In this document: one piece after another, positions 51,635 through 59,218 of the stretch | Position numbering within the stretch: the first letter of the stretch is position 1 | Layout of the letters: each line of letters opens with the position of its first letter | DNA from: Lentzea jiangxiensis | GTDB taxonomy: Bacteria > Actinomycetota > Actinomycetes > Mycobacteriales > Pseudonocardiaceae | Length of the DNA: 64,000 bases | NCBI RefSeq assembly: GCF_900104175.1 | Contig: NZ_FNIX01000017.1 | Span: forward strand, 88,935 to 152,934 | Direction: 5' to 3' | Made by a program: the position numbers and the translations under genes | Notes under the pieces: model-generated | Told to the model about the DNA's origin: nothing | What the model saw: the letters and a program-made list of their open reading frames with translations, nothing else | The model's database searches: none

Positions 51635-52377
51635 ACTTGCTCGACGTTTTGCGCCGTGAGGCGGATCTGCTCGCCATGTCCGCGATCGGCCAGCCTCCGC
51701 ACAAGGGTGTGCCCGCCTGTCCCGGGCTGAACCTCGGGGAGACCGTGCGGCACATCGGCAGCGGCTACCGCAGTGCGCTGGCCTGGATCAGGCTCGGCCG
51801 CGAGCCCGTGGACGGCGAGTGGCAGGACCACCCGGAGCCGGGAGAGGACCCGCTGGACTTCATGCGGTCGGGCGCGGAGGCCGTGATCGCGGAGCTCGAA
51901 GCGCACGACGAGGACGAGCCGTGCGCGACGTGGTGGCCCGAGCAGCAGACCTACGGGTTCTGGCGGCGACGGCTCGCGCACGAGACGACGGTGCACCGCA
52001 TGGACGTCCAGGGCGCCGCCGGCATGGAGGTCGGCGCCGTCACCGACGAGGTCGCGGTCGACGGCGTCGACGAGGTGCTCACGCTGTGGCTGGGGCACAA
52101 GCTGGACGTGCTCGGGGTGCGGGGCTCGCGCGACAGCCTCGTCACCGTCCAGGTCGAGGACGACCTGTGGCTCACGCGCTGCGGTCCGCAGGGCGCGTCG
52201 GCGTGGCGCGTGGTCGACCCGGAGGACGCCCACTCCGCCGACGCGCAGGTGTCGGCGAGCCCGATGACGATGTACCGATGGTTGTGGGGACGGCTGCCCG
52301 ACCGGATGGTCGAGGTGTTCGGCGACCACGACGCGATCGCGCAGCTGTGGGCACTACTCCGTCTCGCGACCAAGTAG
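51631..52377 (+). CDS. Mycothiol-dependent maleylpyruvate isomerase-fold (DinB-like) protein
   Basis: A 248-residue protein with the MDMPI/DinB metal-binding helical domain (ACPGLNLGETVRHIGSGYRS, RRLAHETTVHRMDVQGAAGM), giving the expected His and His/Glu metal ligands, and a C-terminal MDMPI domain. Related proteins use mycothiol, the actinobacterial thiol. The GTG start overlaps the HEPN stop, so it shares the SOS promoter. Its end overlaps the convergent PhoD gene by 24 bp. Substrate unknown. Confidence 0.87.
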   Translation: MNLLDVLRREADLLAMSAIGQPPHKGVPACPGLNLGETVRHIGSGYRSALAWIRLGREPVDGEWQDHPEPGEDPLDFMRSGAEAVIAELEAHDEDEPCATWWPEQQTYGFWRRRLAHETTVHRMDVQGAAGMEVGAVTDEVAVDGVDEVLTLWLGHKLDVLGVRGSRDSLVTVQVEDDLWLTRCGPQGASAWRVVDPEDAHSADAQVSASPMTMYRWLWGRLPDRMVEVFGDHDAIAQLWALLRLATK

Positions 52378-53928
52378 GACGGACGCGGTCTCCTCGCCCG
52401 TTGCCGACAGCAGGCGGTAACGGGCTTGGCGGCCGTGGAAGTCCAGCAGTGCCACGGAGTTCCCGAAGTGCGGGCCGCTGGTCTTGCGCCAGTGCACCAG
52501 GTCCTCGGGTACGCCGACCATCGTCGCGAGGCGGCGGAACACCTTCGAGGCCGCGCGCGACCACGACAGCCGGAACGCCGGGCGCAACACCTTCGGCGCC
52601 TCGTTGTGGATGGGCGAGCACACGAGTTGCGCGACCACGGCCTTGGTGGGCCTGGGGAACTCGGCCTCGGCGACGTAGCTGTGGTGGACGTCGCCCGACA
52701 GCACGCACACCGTGGCGGCACCGTTGCCGGCCGCTTTCTCGATCATGCGGGAGAGCCTGTCGAACGACTCGCGGAACGCCGGCCAGTGCTCCAGGTCGAC
52801 CGCCTGCCGGATGCCCTCGGCGGCCTTGCCCTGCCAGCCCGGCTTGTTCGCGCCGATCTCGTTGATGGACTGGACGTGGCTGAGGGCGTGCGGCATCAGC
52901 CACGGCAGCGACGAGCCGATCAGCAGGTGGTCGTACTCGCCGTCGTTCTCGCTGGTGTTGCGCTCGATCCACTCGAACTCGTCGTCGTTGACCATCTGCC
53001 GCCTGCCCTCTTCGAGGATGCGGCCGGAACGCGTGTCGACCATGAGCAGCCGGGCCCGGCCGAAGTCGCGGCGGAAGCTCCACCACGTCGACTTGCGGCC
53101 CTCGTTCTCCCTGTCCGCCGCCTCCGCGAAGTCCAGCAGCATCGGCAGCACGTCCGTGCCCTGCGCCTTCACCTTGGCGTACAGGGAGTTCTTCGCGAGC
53201 TCGTCCGGGCTGAGGTTGCCCAGGTGCTGGTAGACCCAGTACGAGGAGATGGCGCCGCGGATCCTGTCGCGCCACCACGGCTTCTGCGCCATCTGCGCTC
53301 GCCACACCGCGGAGGTGTTCCAGTCGTCGCGCACGTCGTGGTCGTCGAAGATCATCGCTGTCGGCACGACCGACAGCAGCCAGCGGATCTCGGGGTCGCC
53401 CCAGGTCTCGTGGTAGAGGTGGGCGTACTCGCCGAAGTGCACGACCTCACCGTCGGGCTCGTCCGTGCCGCGCCTGCGGTCGCGCAGCCACTGCTTCGTG
53501 GACTCGGTGGGTTCGTCGGCGTAGACCTGGTCCCCGAGCAGGATCATCGCCTGCGGCCACTCCTCCTCCGGGGCGGCCATGAGCCGTTGCGCGAACGCGT
53601 CGAGCGCGTCCGGGCCGAGCGGCTGGCCGGGCGCGGCGCGGCACGACCCGAAGGCGATCCGGCGGACCTGCCCGGTGCGGATGACCGGCTTCGGGAAATC
53701 GCTGCCCGGTTCCGGCCAGACCTTCTCGCCGTCCAGTTCGACGTCGTACTCGGTGCGGGGACCGAGGTTCTCGAGACGGACGAGCGCGTAGTGCTGGTCG
53801 CCCACCTGGAACGTGCGCGCCGAGCTCCCGGCGATCTCCACCTCGCAGGAGGCATCCGTCTCGACCCACACCGTCGCGGATGTTTCGTCGACATATCTCA
53901 GGAGGGGTCCGAGCACCAGCTTCGCCAC
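52354..53928 (-). CDS. PhoD-like phosphodiesterase/alkaline phosphatase
   Basis: A 524-residue metallophosphatase of the PhoD family. An N-terminal beta domain (VAKLVLGPLLRYVDETSATV) is followed by the catalytic core with metal ligands in AFGSCRAAPG, LLGDQVYADEPT, IFDDHDVRDDWNTS and LSGDVHHSYVAEAE. No signal peptide or Tat motif is seen from the GTG start at 53928, so unlike classical PhoD it seems cytoplasmic. The start lies 7 nt after a TACTGT -10 box, suggesting a leaderless transcript. Confidence 0.88.
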   Translation of the reverse strand: MAKLVLGPLLRYVDETSATVWVETDASCEVEIAGSSARTFQVGDQHYALVRLENLGPRTEYDVELDGEKVWPEPGSDFPKPVIRTGQVRRIAFGSCRAAPGQPLGPDALDAFAQRLMAAPEEEWPQAMILLGDQVYADEPTESTKQWLRDRRRGTDEPDGEVVHFGEYAHLYHETWGDPEIRWLLSVVPTAMIFDDHDVRDDWNTSAVWRAQMAQKPWWRDRIRGAISSYWVYQHLGNLSPDELAKNSLYAKVKAQGTDVLPMLLDFAEAADRENEGRKSTWWSFRRDFGRARLLMVDTRSGRILEEGRRQMVNDDEFEWIERNTSENDGEYDHLLIGSSLPWLMPHALSHVQSINEIGANKPGWQGKAAEGIRQAVDLEHWPAFRESFDRLSRMIEKAAGNGAATVCVLSGDVHHSYVAEAEFPRPTKAVVAQLVCSPIHNEAPKVLRPAFRLSWSRAASKVFRRLATMVGVPEDLVHWRKTSGPHFGNSVALLDFHGRQARYRLLSATGEETASVLLGRETE

Positions 53929-53935
53929 GCGCGAG

Positions 53936-53945
53936 ACAGTACCCT
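53936..53945. promoter_or_regulatory. Overlapping divergent -10 boxes for two leaderless genes
   Basis: TACTGT on the minus strand (53941 to 53936) and TACCCT on the plus strand (53940-53945) share two base pairs. Each lies exactly 7 nt before a GTG start codon (53928 minus, 53953 plus). The 24-bp gap leaves no room for ribosome sites, so both mRNAs are probably leaderless. Confidence 0.65.
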
Positions 53946-53952
53946 CGCACGG

Positions 53953-54447
53953 GTGGAAATCACGTTCGAGGCGGCGGATCCGCCCTCCCTCGCCGCCTTC
54001 TGGTCGGAGTTCGCCGGTGACGAGGTCGAGCTGACGTTCGTGTGGAGCGACGCTCCCAAGATCGAGAAGAACCGGGTCCACCTCGACCTGGCGTCGTCCT
54101 CGGCCGAACACCAGGCGGACATCGTCGCGCGCGCGGTCAAGCTCGGCGCCGAGCTCGCCGACATCGGCCAGACCGACGTGCCGTGGGTGGTGCTGCGCGA
54201 TCCGCAGGGCAACGAGTTCTGCGTCCTGGAGCCCCGGCCCGAGTACTCCGGCGCGATCGCGGCCGTCGTCGTCGACTCGCCCGACCCGCTGGCGTCGGCT
54301 CGGGCGACCGGGCATCCGGTGGTGCGCAGCGGGGACGGGTTCGCCTCGGTGCGGCCGGAGCCCGGGCCGTGGCTCGAGTTCGTGCGGACCGACGACCCGG
54401 AGCCGATCACGAACCGCGTGCGCGTGCGATGGGCGGAACCGGCCTGA
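53953..54447 (+). CDS. VOC (glyoxalase/bleomycin-resistance superfamily) protein
   Basis: A 164-residue protein with two beta-alpha-beta-beta modules (FEAADPPSLAAFWSEFAGDE, RVHLDLASSS, VVLRDPQGNEFCVLEPRPE), as in actinobacterial VOC proteins. Likely metal ligands are His in RVHLDL and Glu in NEFCVLE. Substrate unknown. GTG start at 53953, probably leaderless and divergent from the PhoD gene. Confidence 0.85.
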   Translation: MEITFEAADPPSLAAFWSEFAGDEVELTFVWSDAPKIEKNRVHLDLASSSAEHQADIVARAVKLGAELADIGQTDVPWVVLRDPQGNEFCVLEPRPEYSGAIAAVVVDSPDPLASARATGHPVVRSGDGFASVRPEPGPWLEFVRTDDPEPITNRVRVRWAEPA

Positions 54448-54460
54448 CCGACGGCGATAC

Positions 54461-54472
54461 CCGATATATCAG
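54461..54472. promoter_or_regulatory. CCGATATATCAG site 1 after the VOC gene
   Basis: CCGATATATCAGTT, two mismatches to the perfect palindrome and identical over 14 bp to the copy at 54554. It lies 14 bp after the VOC stop. Confidence 0.45.
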
Positions 54473-54553
54473 TTCGCCTGCCTCGCCTCCAGCAGATGGG
54501 GCAGTGAGCGGAGTCCCCGGTTCGACGGGCAACTGACCCGTGCCGAGTCACAG

Positions 54554-54567
54554 CCGATATATCAGTT
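54554..54567. promoter_or_regulatory. CCGATATATCAG site 2, abutting the 46-bp palindrome
   Basis: Second exact copy of CCGATATATCAGTT, 93 bp from the first and running into the long palindrome at 54566. Confidence 0.45.
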
Positions 54568-54611
54568 GTGCAAAAGACGTTTGCGGACGTCCGCAAACGT
54601 CTTTTGCACAA
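54566..54611. repeat. Copy D: 46-bp perfect palindrome of the TTGCAA/GTCCGCAAA family
   Basis: Left arm TTGTGCAAAAGACGTTTGCG followed by GAC is mirrored exactly by GTC and CGCAAACGTCTTTTGCACAA, with no loop. The right arm carries GTCCGCAAACGT as in copies A and C. A shared word AGCCATTGCAACGAG follows at 54633-54647 (copy A has it at 5075 with one change). It lies between convergent genes and could also terminate both. Confidence 0.85.
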
Positions 54612-54654
54612 GGCTGCGTTAGTGCAGCTCAGAGCCATTGCAACGAGGTGTGCC

Positions 54655-56307
54655 TCAGAGAGCGGCCAACCGTTCACGAAGGGTGTCGAGGCCCATCGCG
54701 CCCATCTCCAGGGCCTCCTTGTGGAAGCGCTTGAGGTCGAAGTCGGCGCCCTTGCGGGTCCGCGCGTCCTCGCGGGCGGCGAGCCAGAGGCGCTCGCCGA
54801 TCTTGTACGCGGGGGCTTGGCCCGGCCAGCCGAGGTAGCGGTCGATCTCGTCGCGGACGTGCGCCGGTTCGGAGAGGGTCCGGGTCAGCATGAACTCCAG
54901 GCCGAGCTCGGGGGTCCAGCGCTCGCCGGGGTGGAAGCCGGTGCCGGCGGGGATCTCCAGTTCGAGGTGCATGCCGATGTCGATGATGACGCGGGCCGCG
55001 CGGAACAGGTGCGCGTCGAGCATGCCGAGCAGGTCGCCGTCGTCGTCGAGGTAGCCGAGCTCGCGCATGAGGCGTTCCGCGTAGAGCGCCCAGCCCTCGC
55101 CGTGGCCCGACACCCAGCACATGAGGCGCTGGAAGTCGTTCAGCGTCTCCGACTGGTACACCGCCGTCGCGCACTGGAGGTGGTGGCCCGGGACGCCCTC
55201 GTGGTAGACGGTCGAGGTCTCGCGCCAGGTCGGGAACACCGTCTTGCCCTCGGCGATCGACCACCACATGCGGCCGGGGCGGGAGAAGTCGGCGGTCGGT
55301 GAGGTGTAGTACGCGCCGACGGCACCGCCGGGCGGGGCGATCCTGCACTCGAGGTTCATCAGGGCGTCGGGCAGGTCGAAGTGCACGTCGCGCAGGTCGA
55401 GCAGGGCCTTGTCGGACAGCTCCTGCATCCACGCCTGCAGGCCGTCCTGGCCGTGCACCTGGTAGTGCGGGTGTTCGTCGAGGTACGCCGCTGCCTCCGC
55501 GAGCGAGGCGCCCGGCTTGAGCCGCGCGGCCACCTCCTTCATCTCGGCTTCGATGCCGAGGAACTCCTCCCAGCCCCACGCGTAGGCCTCGGCGAGGTCG
55601 AGGCGCGAGCCGGTGAAGTAGCGGGAGCCGAGGCGGTAGCGCTCCTCGCCGACGGCGTCCTTCTCGGGTGCCTGCGGGGCCAGCGTCGTGCGGAGGAAGG
55701 AGGCGAAGTCGGCGTAGGCGGCGGCAGCGGCGGTGGCGCCGGCGTCGAGAGAGGAGCGCAGCGAACCGTCGACGTTCGCGGAAGCCGCGAACGGGCCGAA
55801 GAAGGTCGTGGCGAAGGTGTCGCACTGCTTGGCGACCTGGGTGACCTGGCGGATCGCGGAGACCTGACCGCGGGAGGCGGCACGTGAGAGAGAGGCGCGC
55901 AGACCGTCCAGAGCGGCGGGCACGGCGGCGAGGCGGCGTCCGATCGTGGCCCAGTCTTCGGGCGTGTCGGTCGGCATCTGGTCGAAGATGTCGCGCACGG
56001 ACTGGATCGGGCTCGCGATGACGTTCAGCGAGGACTCGGTCTCCCCGGCCTCGTACAGCTCGTGCTCGAGGCCCGTCCGCTCCAGGAAGACGGCCCGGGC
56101 CGCTTCTTCCGAGGCGTCCGCGGGCTGCGCGGCGGTGACGGCGGCGAGGGCGCGGACGGCGAGTTCGTCGCGTGCCGCGTGTCCTTCCGGGGAGAGGTCC
56201 GTCAGCTGGTCGTCGTGTCCCGCGAAGCCCAGGCTGGTGGCCGCGATGGGGTCCAGCGCGACGTAGTCGCTGACGAACTTGTTGCTGATCTCGTGCACGG
56301 ATGACAT
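54655..56307 (-). CDS. DUF885 family zinc-peptidase-like protein
   Basis: A 550-residue DUF885 protein. The probable metal site is VYHEGVPGHHLQ (HExxxGHH) with a downstream glutamate in HGEGWALYAERLMRELGYL, the pattern of gluzincin-like peptidases. No signal peptide from ATG 56307 (MSSVHEISNKFVSDYVAL), so it is cytoplasmic. A start 30 bp upstream is possible but less likely. Physiological substrate unknown. Confidence 0.88.
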   Translation of the reverse strand: MSSVHEISNKFVSDYVALDPIAATSLGFAGHDDQLTDLSPEGHAARDELAVRALAAVTAAQPADASEEAARAVFLERTGLEHELYEAGETESSLNVIASPIQSVRDIFDQMPTDTPEDWATIGRRLAAVPAALDGLRASLSRAASRGQVSAIRQVTQVAKQCDTFATTFFGPFAASANVDGSLRSSLDAGATAAAAAYADFASFLRTTLAPQAPEKDAVGEERYRLGSRYFTGSRLDLAEAYAWGWEEFLGIEAEMKEVAARLKPGASLAEAAAYLDEHPHYQVHGQDGLQAWMQELSDKALLDLRDVHFDLPDALMNLECRIAPPGGAVGAYYTSPTADFSRPGRMWWSIAEGKTVFPTWRETSTVYHEGVPGHHLQCATAVYQSETLNDFQRLMCWVSGHGEGWALYAERLMRELGYLDDDGDLLGMLDAHLFRAARVIIDIGMHLELEIPAGTGFHPGERWTPELGLEFMLTRTLSEPAHVRDEIDRYLGWPGQAPAYKIGERLWLAAREDARTRKGADFDLKRFHKEALEMGAMGLDTLRERLAAL

Positions 56308-56405
56308 GCGTCGAAACGCTACAGCGCCCTCTTCCACTCGAAAAGGTAGTTAGTCAAGCTCACGACCAACGGCGGGGACTGCGTCGTCCCCGCCGTGCTG
56401 GCAGG

Positions 56406-57068
56406 ATGGCCGCCGTGCGTCGATCCCGGGCACTGCTGGTGCCGGTCTTCCTGCTGCTCACCCTGTTTTCGTTGAGCGGATGCGTTCGCGTGTACGCGGC
56501 CATGGCCGTGTCCGACGACGACCGCATCTCGGGCGAGATCATCGCGGCCACACCTCCCACGCAGGACAACGACCCCGGTCCCCAGCTCGAGGTTCCGCCG
56601 GAGCTCGCGAGCCGGGTCACCACCAGGCCGTACCGGGTGGAGTCGTACGCGGGCACGCAGCTGTTCTTCAACGGGCTGTCGTTCGACGAGATGCGGACGC
56701 TGTCGTCGTCGACGAGCTCGTCGAACAGCCGCTACAGCCTGAACTTCCGCCGGTCGGGTGATCTTGTGACGCTCTCCGGGTCGGTCGACCTGACCCAGGT
56801 GCCCGTGGAACGGGCCGACATCCAGGTCAAGGTCAGCTTCCCCGGCAAGGTCGTGAACACCAACGGCCGCGAGGAGGAGAACAACACGATCGCGTGGTCC
56901 CCGAAGCCCGGTCAGGCCTCCATGCTGCAGGCCACCGTGCAGTACGCGGGTGAGAACTCCAGCTCGTTCTTCGGCTGGGCGTTGCTGGTCGCCGGGCTCA
57001 CCGGCGGTGCCGCGCTGGTCGTCGTCGTCCTCGCGCTCATCGCGCACAGGCGCAGCACCGTCGCCTAA
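56406..57068 (+). CDS. lppM: LppM-family lipoprotein
   Basis: A 220-residue envelope lipoprotein. The signal peptide ends LFSLSGCVRVY with lipid Cys26. The LppM domain follows (AMAVSDDDRISGEIIAATPP, RSGDLVTLSGSVDLTQVPVE), then a C-terminal membrane helix near 196-215 (FFGWALLVAGLTGGAALVVV). In M. tuberculosis Rv2171 (lppM) occupies the same place next to Rv2172c. The last 4 nt overlap the convergent metF-like gene. Confidence 0.88.
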   Translation: MAAVRRSRALLVPVFLLLTLFSLSGCVRVYAAMAVSDDDRISGEIIAATPPTQDNDPGPQLEVPPELASRVTTRPYRVESYAGTQLFFNGLSFDEMRTLSSSTSSSNSRYSLNFRRSGDLVTLSGSVDLTQVPVERADIQVKVSFPGKVVNTNGREEENNTIAWSPKPGQASMLQATVQYAGENSSSFFGWALLVAGLTGGAALVVVVLALIAHRRSTVA

Positions 57069-57946
57069 GCGCGGGTGACCAGTCCCAGGCGCCCCAGCAC
57101 CTCGCGCGTCGCCTTGGCCCTGTTCATCGTGTAGAAGTGCAGCGCGGGAACGCCTTCGTCGAGCAGCCGCCGGCACATCTCGGTCGCGATGTCGATGCCC
57201 GTCGCGCGGAACCCGGCGACGTCGTCGGCGTACGGCTCCAGCCGGCGCGAGACCTCCGGCGGCAGGTCGGCGCCGGACAGCTCCACGATCTTGGACAGCC
57301 CGCGCGGCGACAGCATCGGCATGATCCCCGGCAGGATCGCCGCGTCGCAGCCCGCCGCCGCCACCCGGTCGCGCAGCCGCAGGAACGGCTCCGGCGCGTG
57401 GAACAGCTGGGCCACCGCGTAGTCCGCGCCCGCGTTCAGCTTGCGCAGCAGGAACTTCAGGTCGGTGTCGAGGTCCGCCGAGCGCGGGTGCCCGTACGGG
57501 AACGCCGCCACGCCCACGCAGAAGTCGCCGAGCTCGCGGACGAGCCGCACCAGTTCGTCCGCGTAGTTCAGGCCCTCGGGGTGCGCGACCCACTCGCCCA
57601 TCGGGTCGCCGGGAGGGTCGCCGCGCAGCGCGAGGACGTTGCGCACGCCGATCGCCGCGTACCAGCCGATGACGTTGCGCAGCTCGGCGACCGAGTGGTC
57701 GACGGCGGTGAGGTGCGCGACGGGGAGCAGCGTCGTCTCCTGCGCGATGCGGCCGGTGGCGCGGATCGTGCGGTCGCGGCGCGACCCGCCGGCGCCGTAG
57801 GTGATCGACACGAACGCCGGGTCGAGGCCTTCCAGCTCGCGGACGGCCTTCCAGAGGACCTTCTCGTCCTCCGCGTCTCGCGGTGGCAGGAACTCCACCG
57901 AGAACTTGGGTGACTCTCCCTGGAGCCGCTCCACCACCGACGTCAT
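57065..57946 (-). CDS. metF: Methylenetetrahydrofolate reductase
   Basis: Reduces 5,10-methylene-THF to 5-methyl-THF for methionine synthesis. The TIM-barrel protein has 293 residues with family motifs FSVEFLPPRDAEDE, FVSITYGAGGS, HLTAVDHS, VLALRGDPPGD and FPYGHPRS. It corresponds to mycobacterial Rv2172c by position. ATG at 57946, divergent from idsA. Confidence 0.92.
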   Translation of the reverse strand: MTSVVERLQGESPKFSVEFLPPRDAEDEKVLWKAVRELEGLDPAFVSITYGAGGSRRDRTIRATGRIAQETTLLPVAHLTAVDHSVAELRNVIGWYAAIGVRNVLALRGDPPGDPMGEWVAHPEGLNYADELVRLVRELGDFCVGVAAFPYGHPRSADLDTDLKFLLRKLNAGADYAVAQLFHAPEPFLRLRDRVAAAGCDAAILPGIMPMLSPRGLSKIVELSGADLPPEVSRRLEPYADDVAGFRATGIDIATEMCRRLLDEGVPALHFYTMNRAKATREVLGRLGLVTRA

Positions 57947-58048
57947 GGGTCAACCCTAATGGTACTTCCGAGGAGTGGGACATCCGCTCACCATGCGGTA
58001 CGCCGCCCCGACATGCGCGTGGTGCCGGACACAGCGGACCATGGACGT

Positions 58049-59116
58049 GTGTCCCACCACCCCATCGACGTGGCGCTGCCCCAGCACGTCGAAGAAGCGC
58101 TGACCACGTACCTGGCCTCCCGGCGCGCGTCCGGCGAGGCGATGGACCCGAGCTTCGCGAGCGCGGTCGACGCGCTGTCGGACTTCGTGCTGGGCGGGGG
58201 CAAGCGCATCCGCCCGACCTATGCGTGGTGGGGCTGGCGTGCGGCCGGCGGTGACCCGTACGGCGACCTCGCGGAGGAGGTCCTCACGGCGGTCAGCTCG
58301 CTGGAGCTGATCCAGGCGTGCGCGCTGATCCACGACGACCTGATGGACGCCTCCTCGGTGCGCCGGGGCAAGCCGACGGTGCACATCGCGTTCGGCGCGC
58401 GGCACCGCGAGCAGGGCTGGCTCGGTTCGGCGGAGCGGTTCGGCATGTCGGCGGCCGTCCTCATCGGCGACGTCGCCCTGGCGTGGGCGGACGACATGCT
58501 CTTCGCCGCCGGCCTGCCGCCGGAGGTGCTGCGGCGCATGAGCGAGCCGTGGCGGGACATGCGCACCGAGATGCTCGCCGGCCAGTACCTCGACGTGCTG
58601 ACGCAGGCGCGGGGCGACTCGTCCCCGGACGCGGCGCTGCGCATCGACCGGCTCAAGACCGCCGCGTACACCGTCGAACGGCCGCTGCACATGGGCGCCG
58701 CGATGGCGGGTGGCTCACCGGAGCTCATCGACGGGCTGCGGGCGTTCGGCGCCGACATCGGCGTCGCGTTCCAGCTGCGCGACGACCTGCTCGGCGTGTT
58801 CGGCGACCCGGAGGTCACCGGCAAGCCCGCCGGCGACGACCTCGCCGAGGGCAAGCGCACGCTGCTCGTGGCCCTGGGCATGCAGTACGGCGCCGATGTG
58901 CTGGACTTCGCCCTGGGCAAGCCCGACCTCGACCTCGACACCGTCGAGGAGGTCCGCCGCGCGCTCGTGAAGGTCGGCGCCGTCGACGCCGTCGAGGAGC
59001 GCATCGAGGAGCTGACGAAGAGCGCGCTGGCCGCCCTCGACGCGGCCGGGGTGGCCGAACCGGCCGCGACCAAGCTGGCCGACCTCGCGGTCAGCTCGAC
59101 GAAGCGGACCTTTTGA
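58049..59116 (+). CDS. idsA: Polyprenyl diphosphate synthase (GGPP-type)
   Basis: trans-Prenyltransferase that elongates isoprenyl diphosphates, about 355 residues. The first aspartate-rich motif is HDDLMD and the second QLRDDLLGVFGD; GGGKRIRPTYAWWGW is the IPP-binding start. Product length is not certain. The GTG at 58049 gives a length close to mycobacterial IdsA2 (Rv2173); ATG 58013 is an alternative. It probably supplies prenyl lipids for envelope glycans made by the next gene's pathway. Confidence 0.92.
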   Translation: MSHHPIDVALPQHVEEALTTYLASRRASGEAMDPSFASAVDALSDFVLGGGKRIRPTYAWWGWRAAGGDPYGDLAEEVLTAVSSLELIQACALIHDDLMDASSVRRGKPTVHIAFGARHREQGWLGSAERFGMSAAVLIGDVALAWADDMLFAAGLPPEVLRRMSEPWRDMRTEMLAGQYLDVLTQARGDSSPDAALRIDRLKTAAYTVERPLHMGAAMAGGSPELIDGLRAFGADIGVAFQLRDDLLGVFGDPEVTGKPAGDDLAEGKRTLLVALGMQYGADVLDFALGKPDLDLDTVEEVRRALVKVGAVDAVEERIEELTKSALAALDAAGVAEPAATKLADLAVSSTKRTF

Positions 59117-59218
59117 GACGATCATGTTGTCCGGTTCCCCTGAGTTGATTAACTCCTCGTGACCGTGTGGGCCGTTGCCTGCTGACGCTTCCGCGCGTTG
59201 TGCAACGATGTTCGGGCG

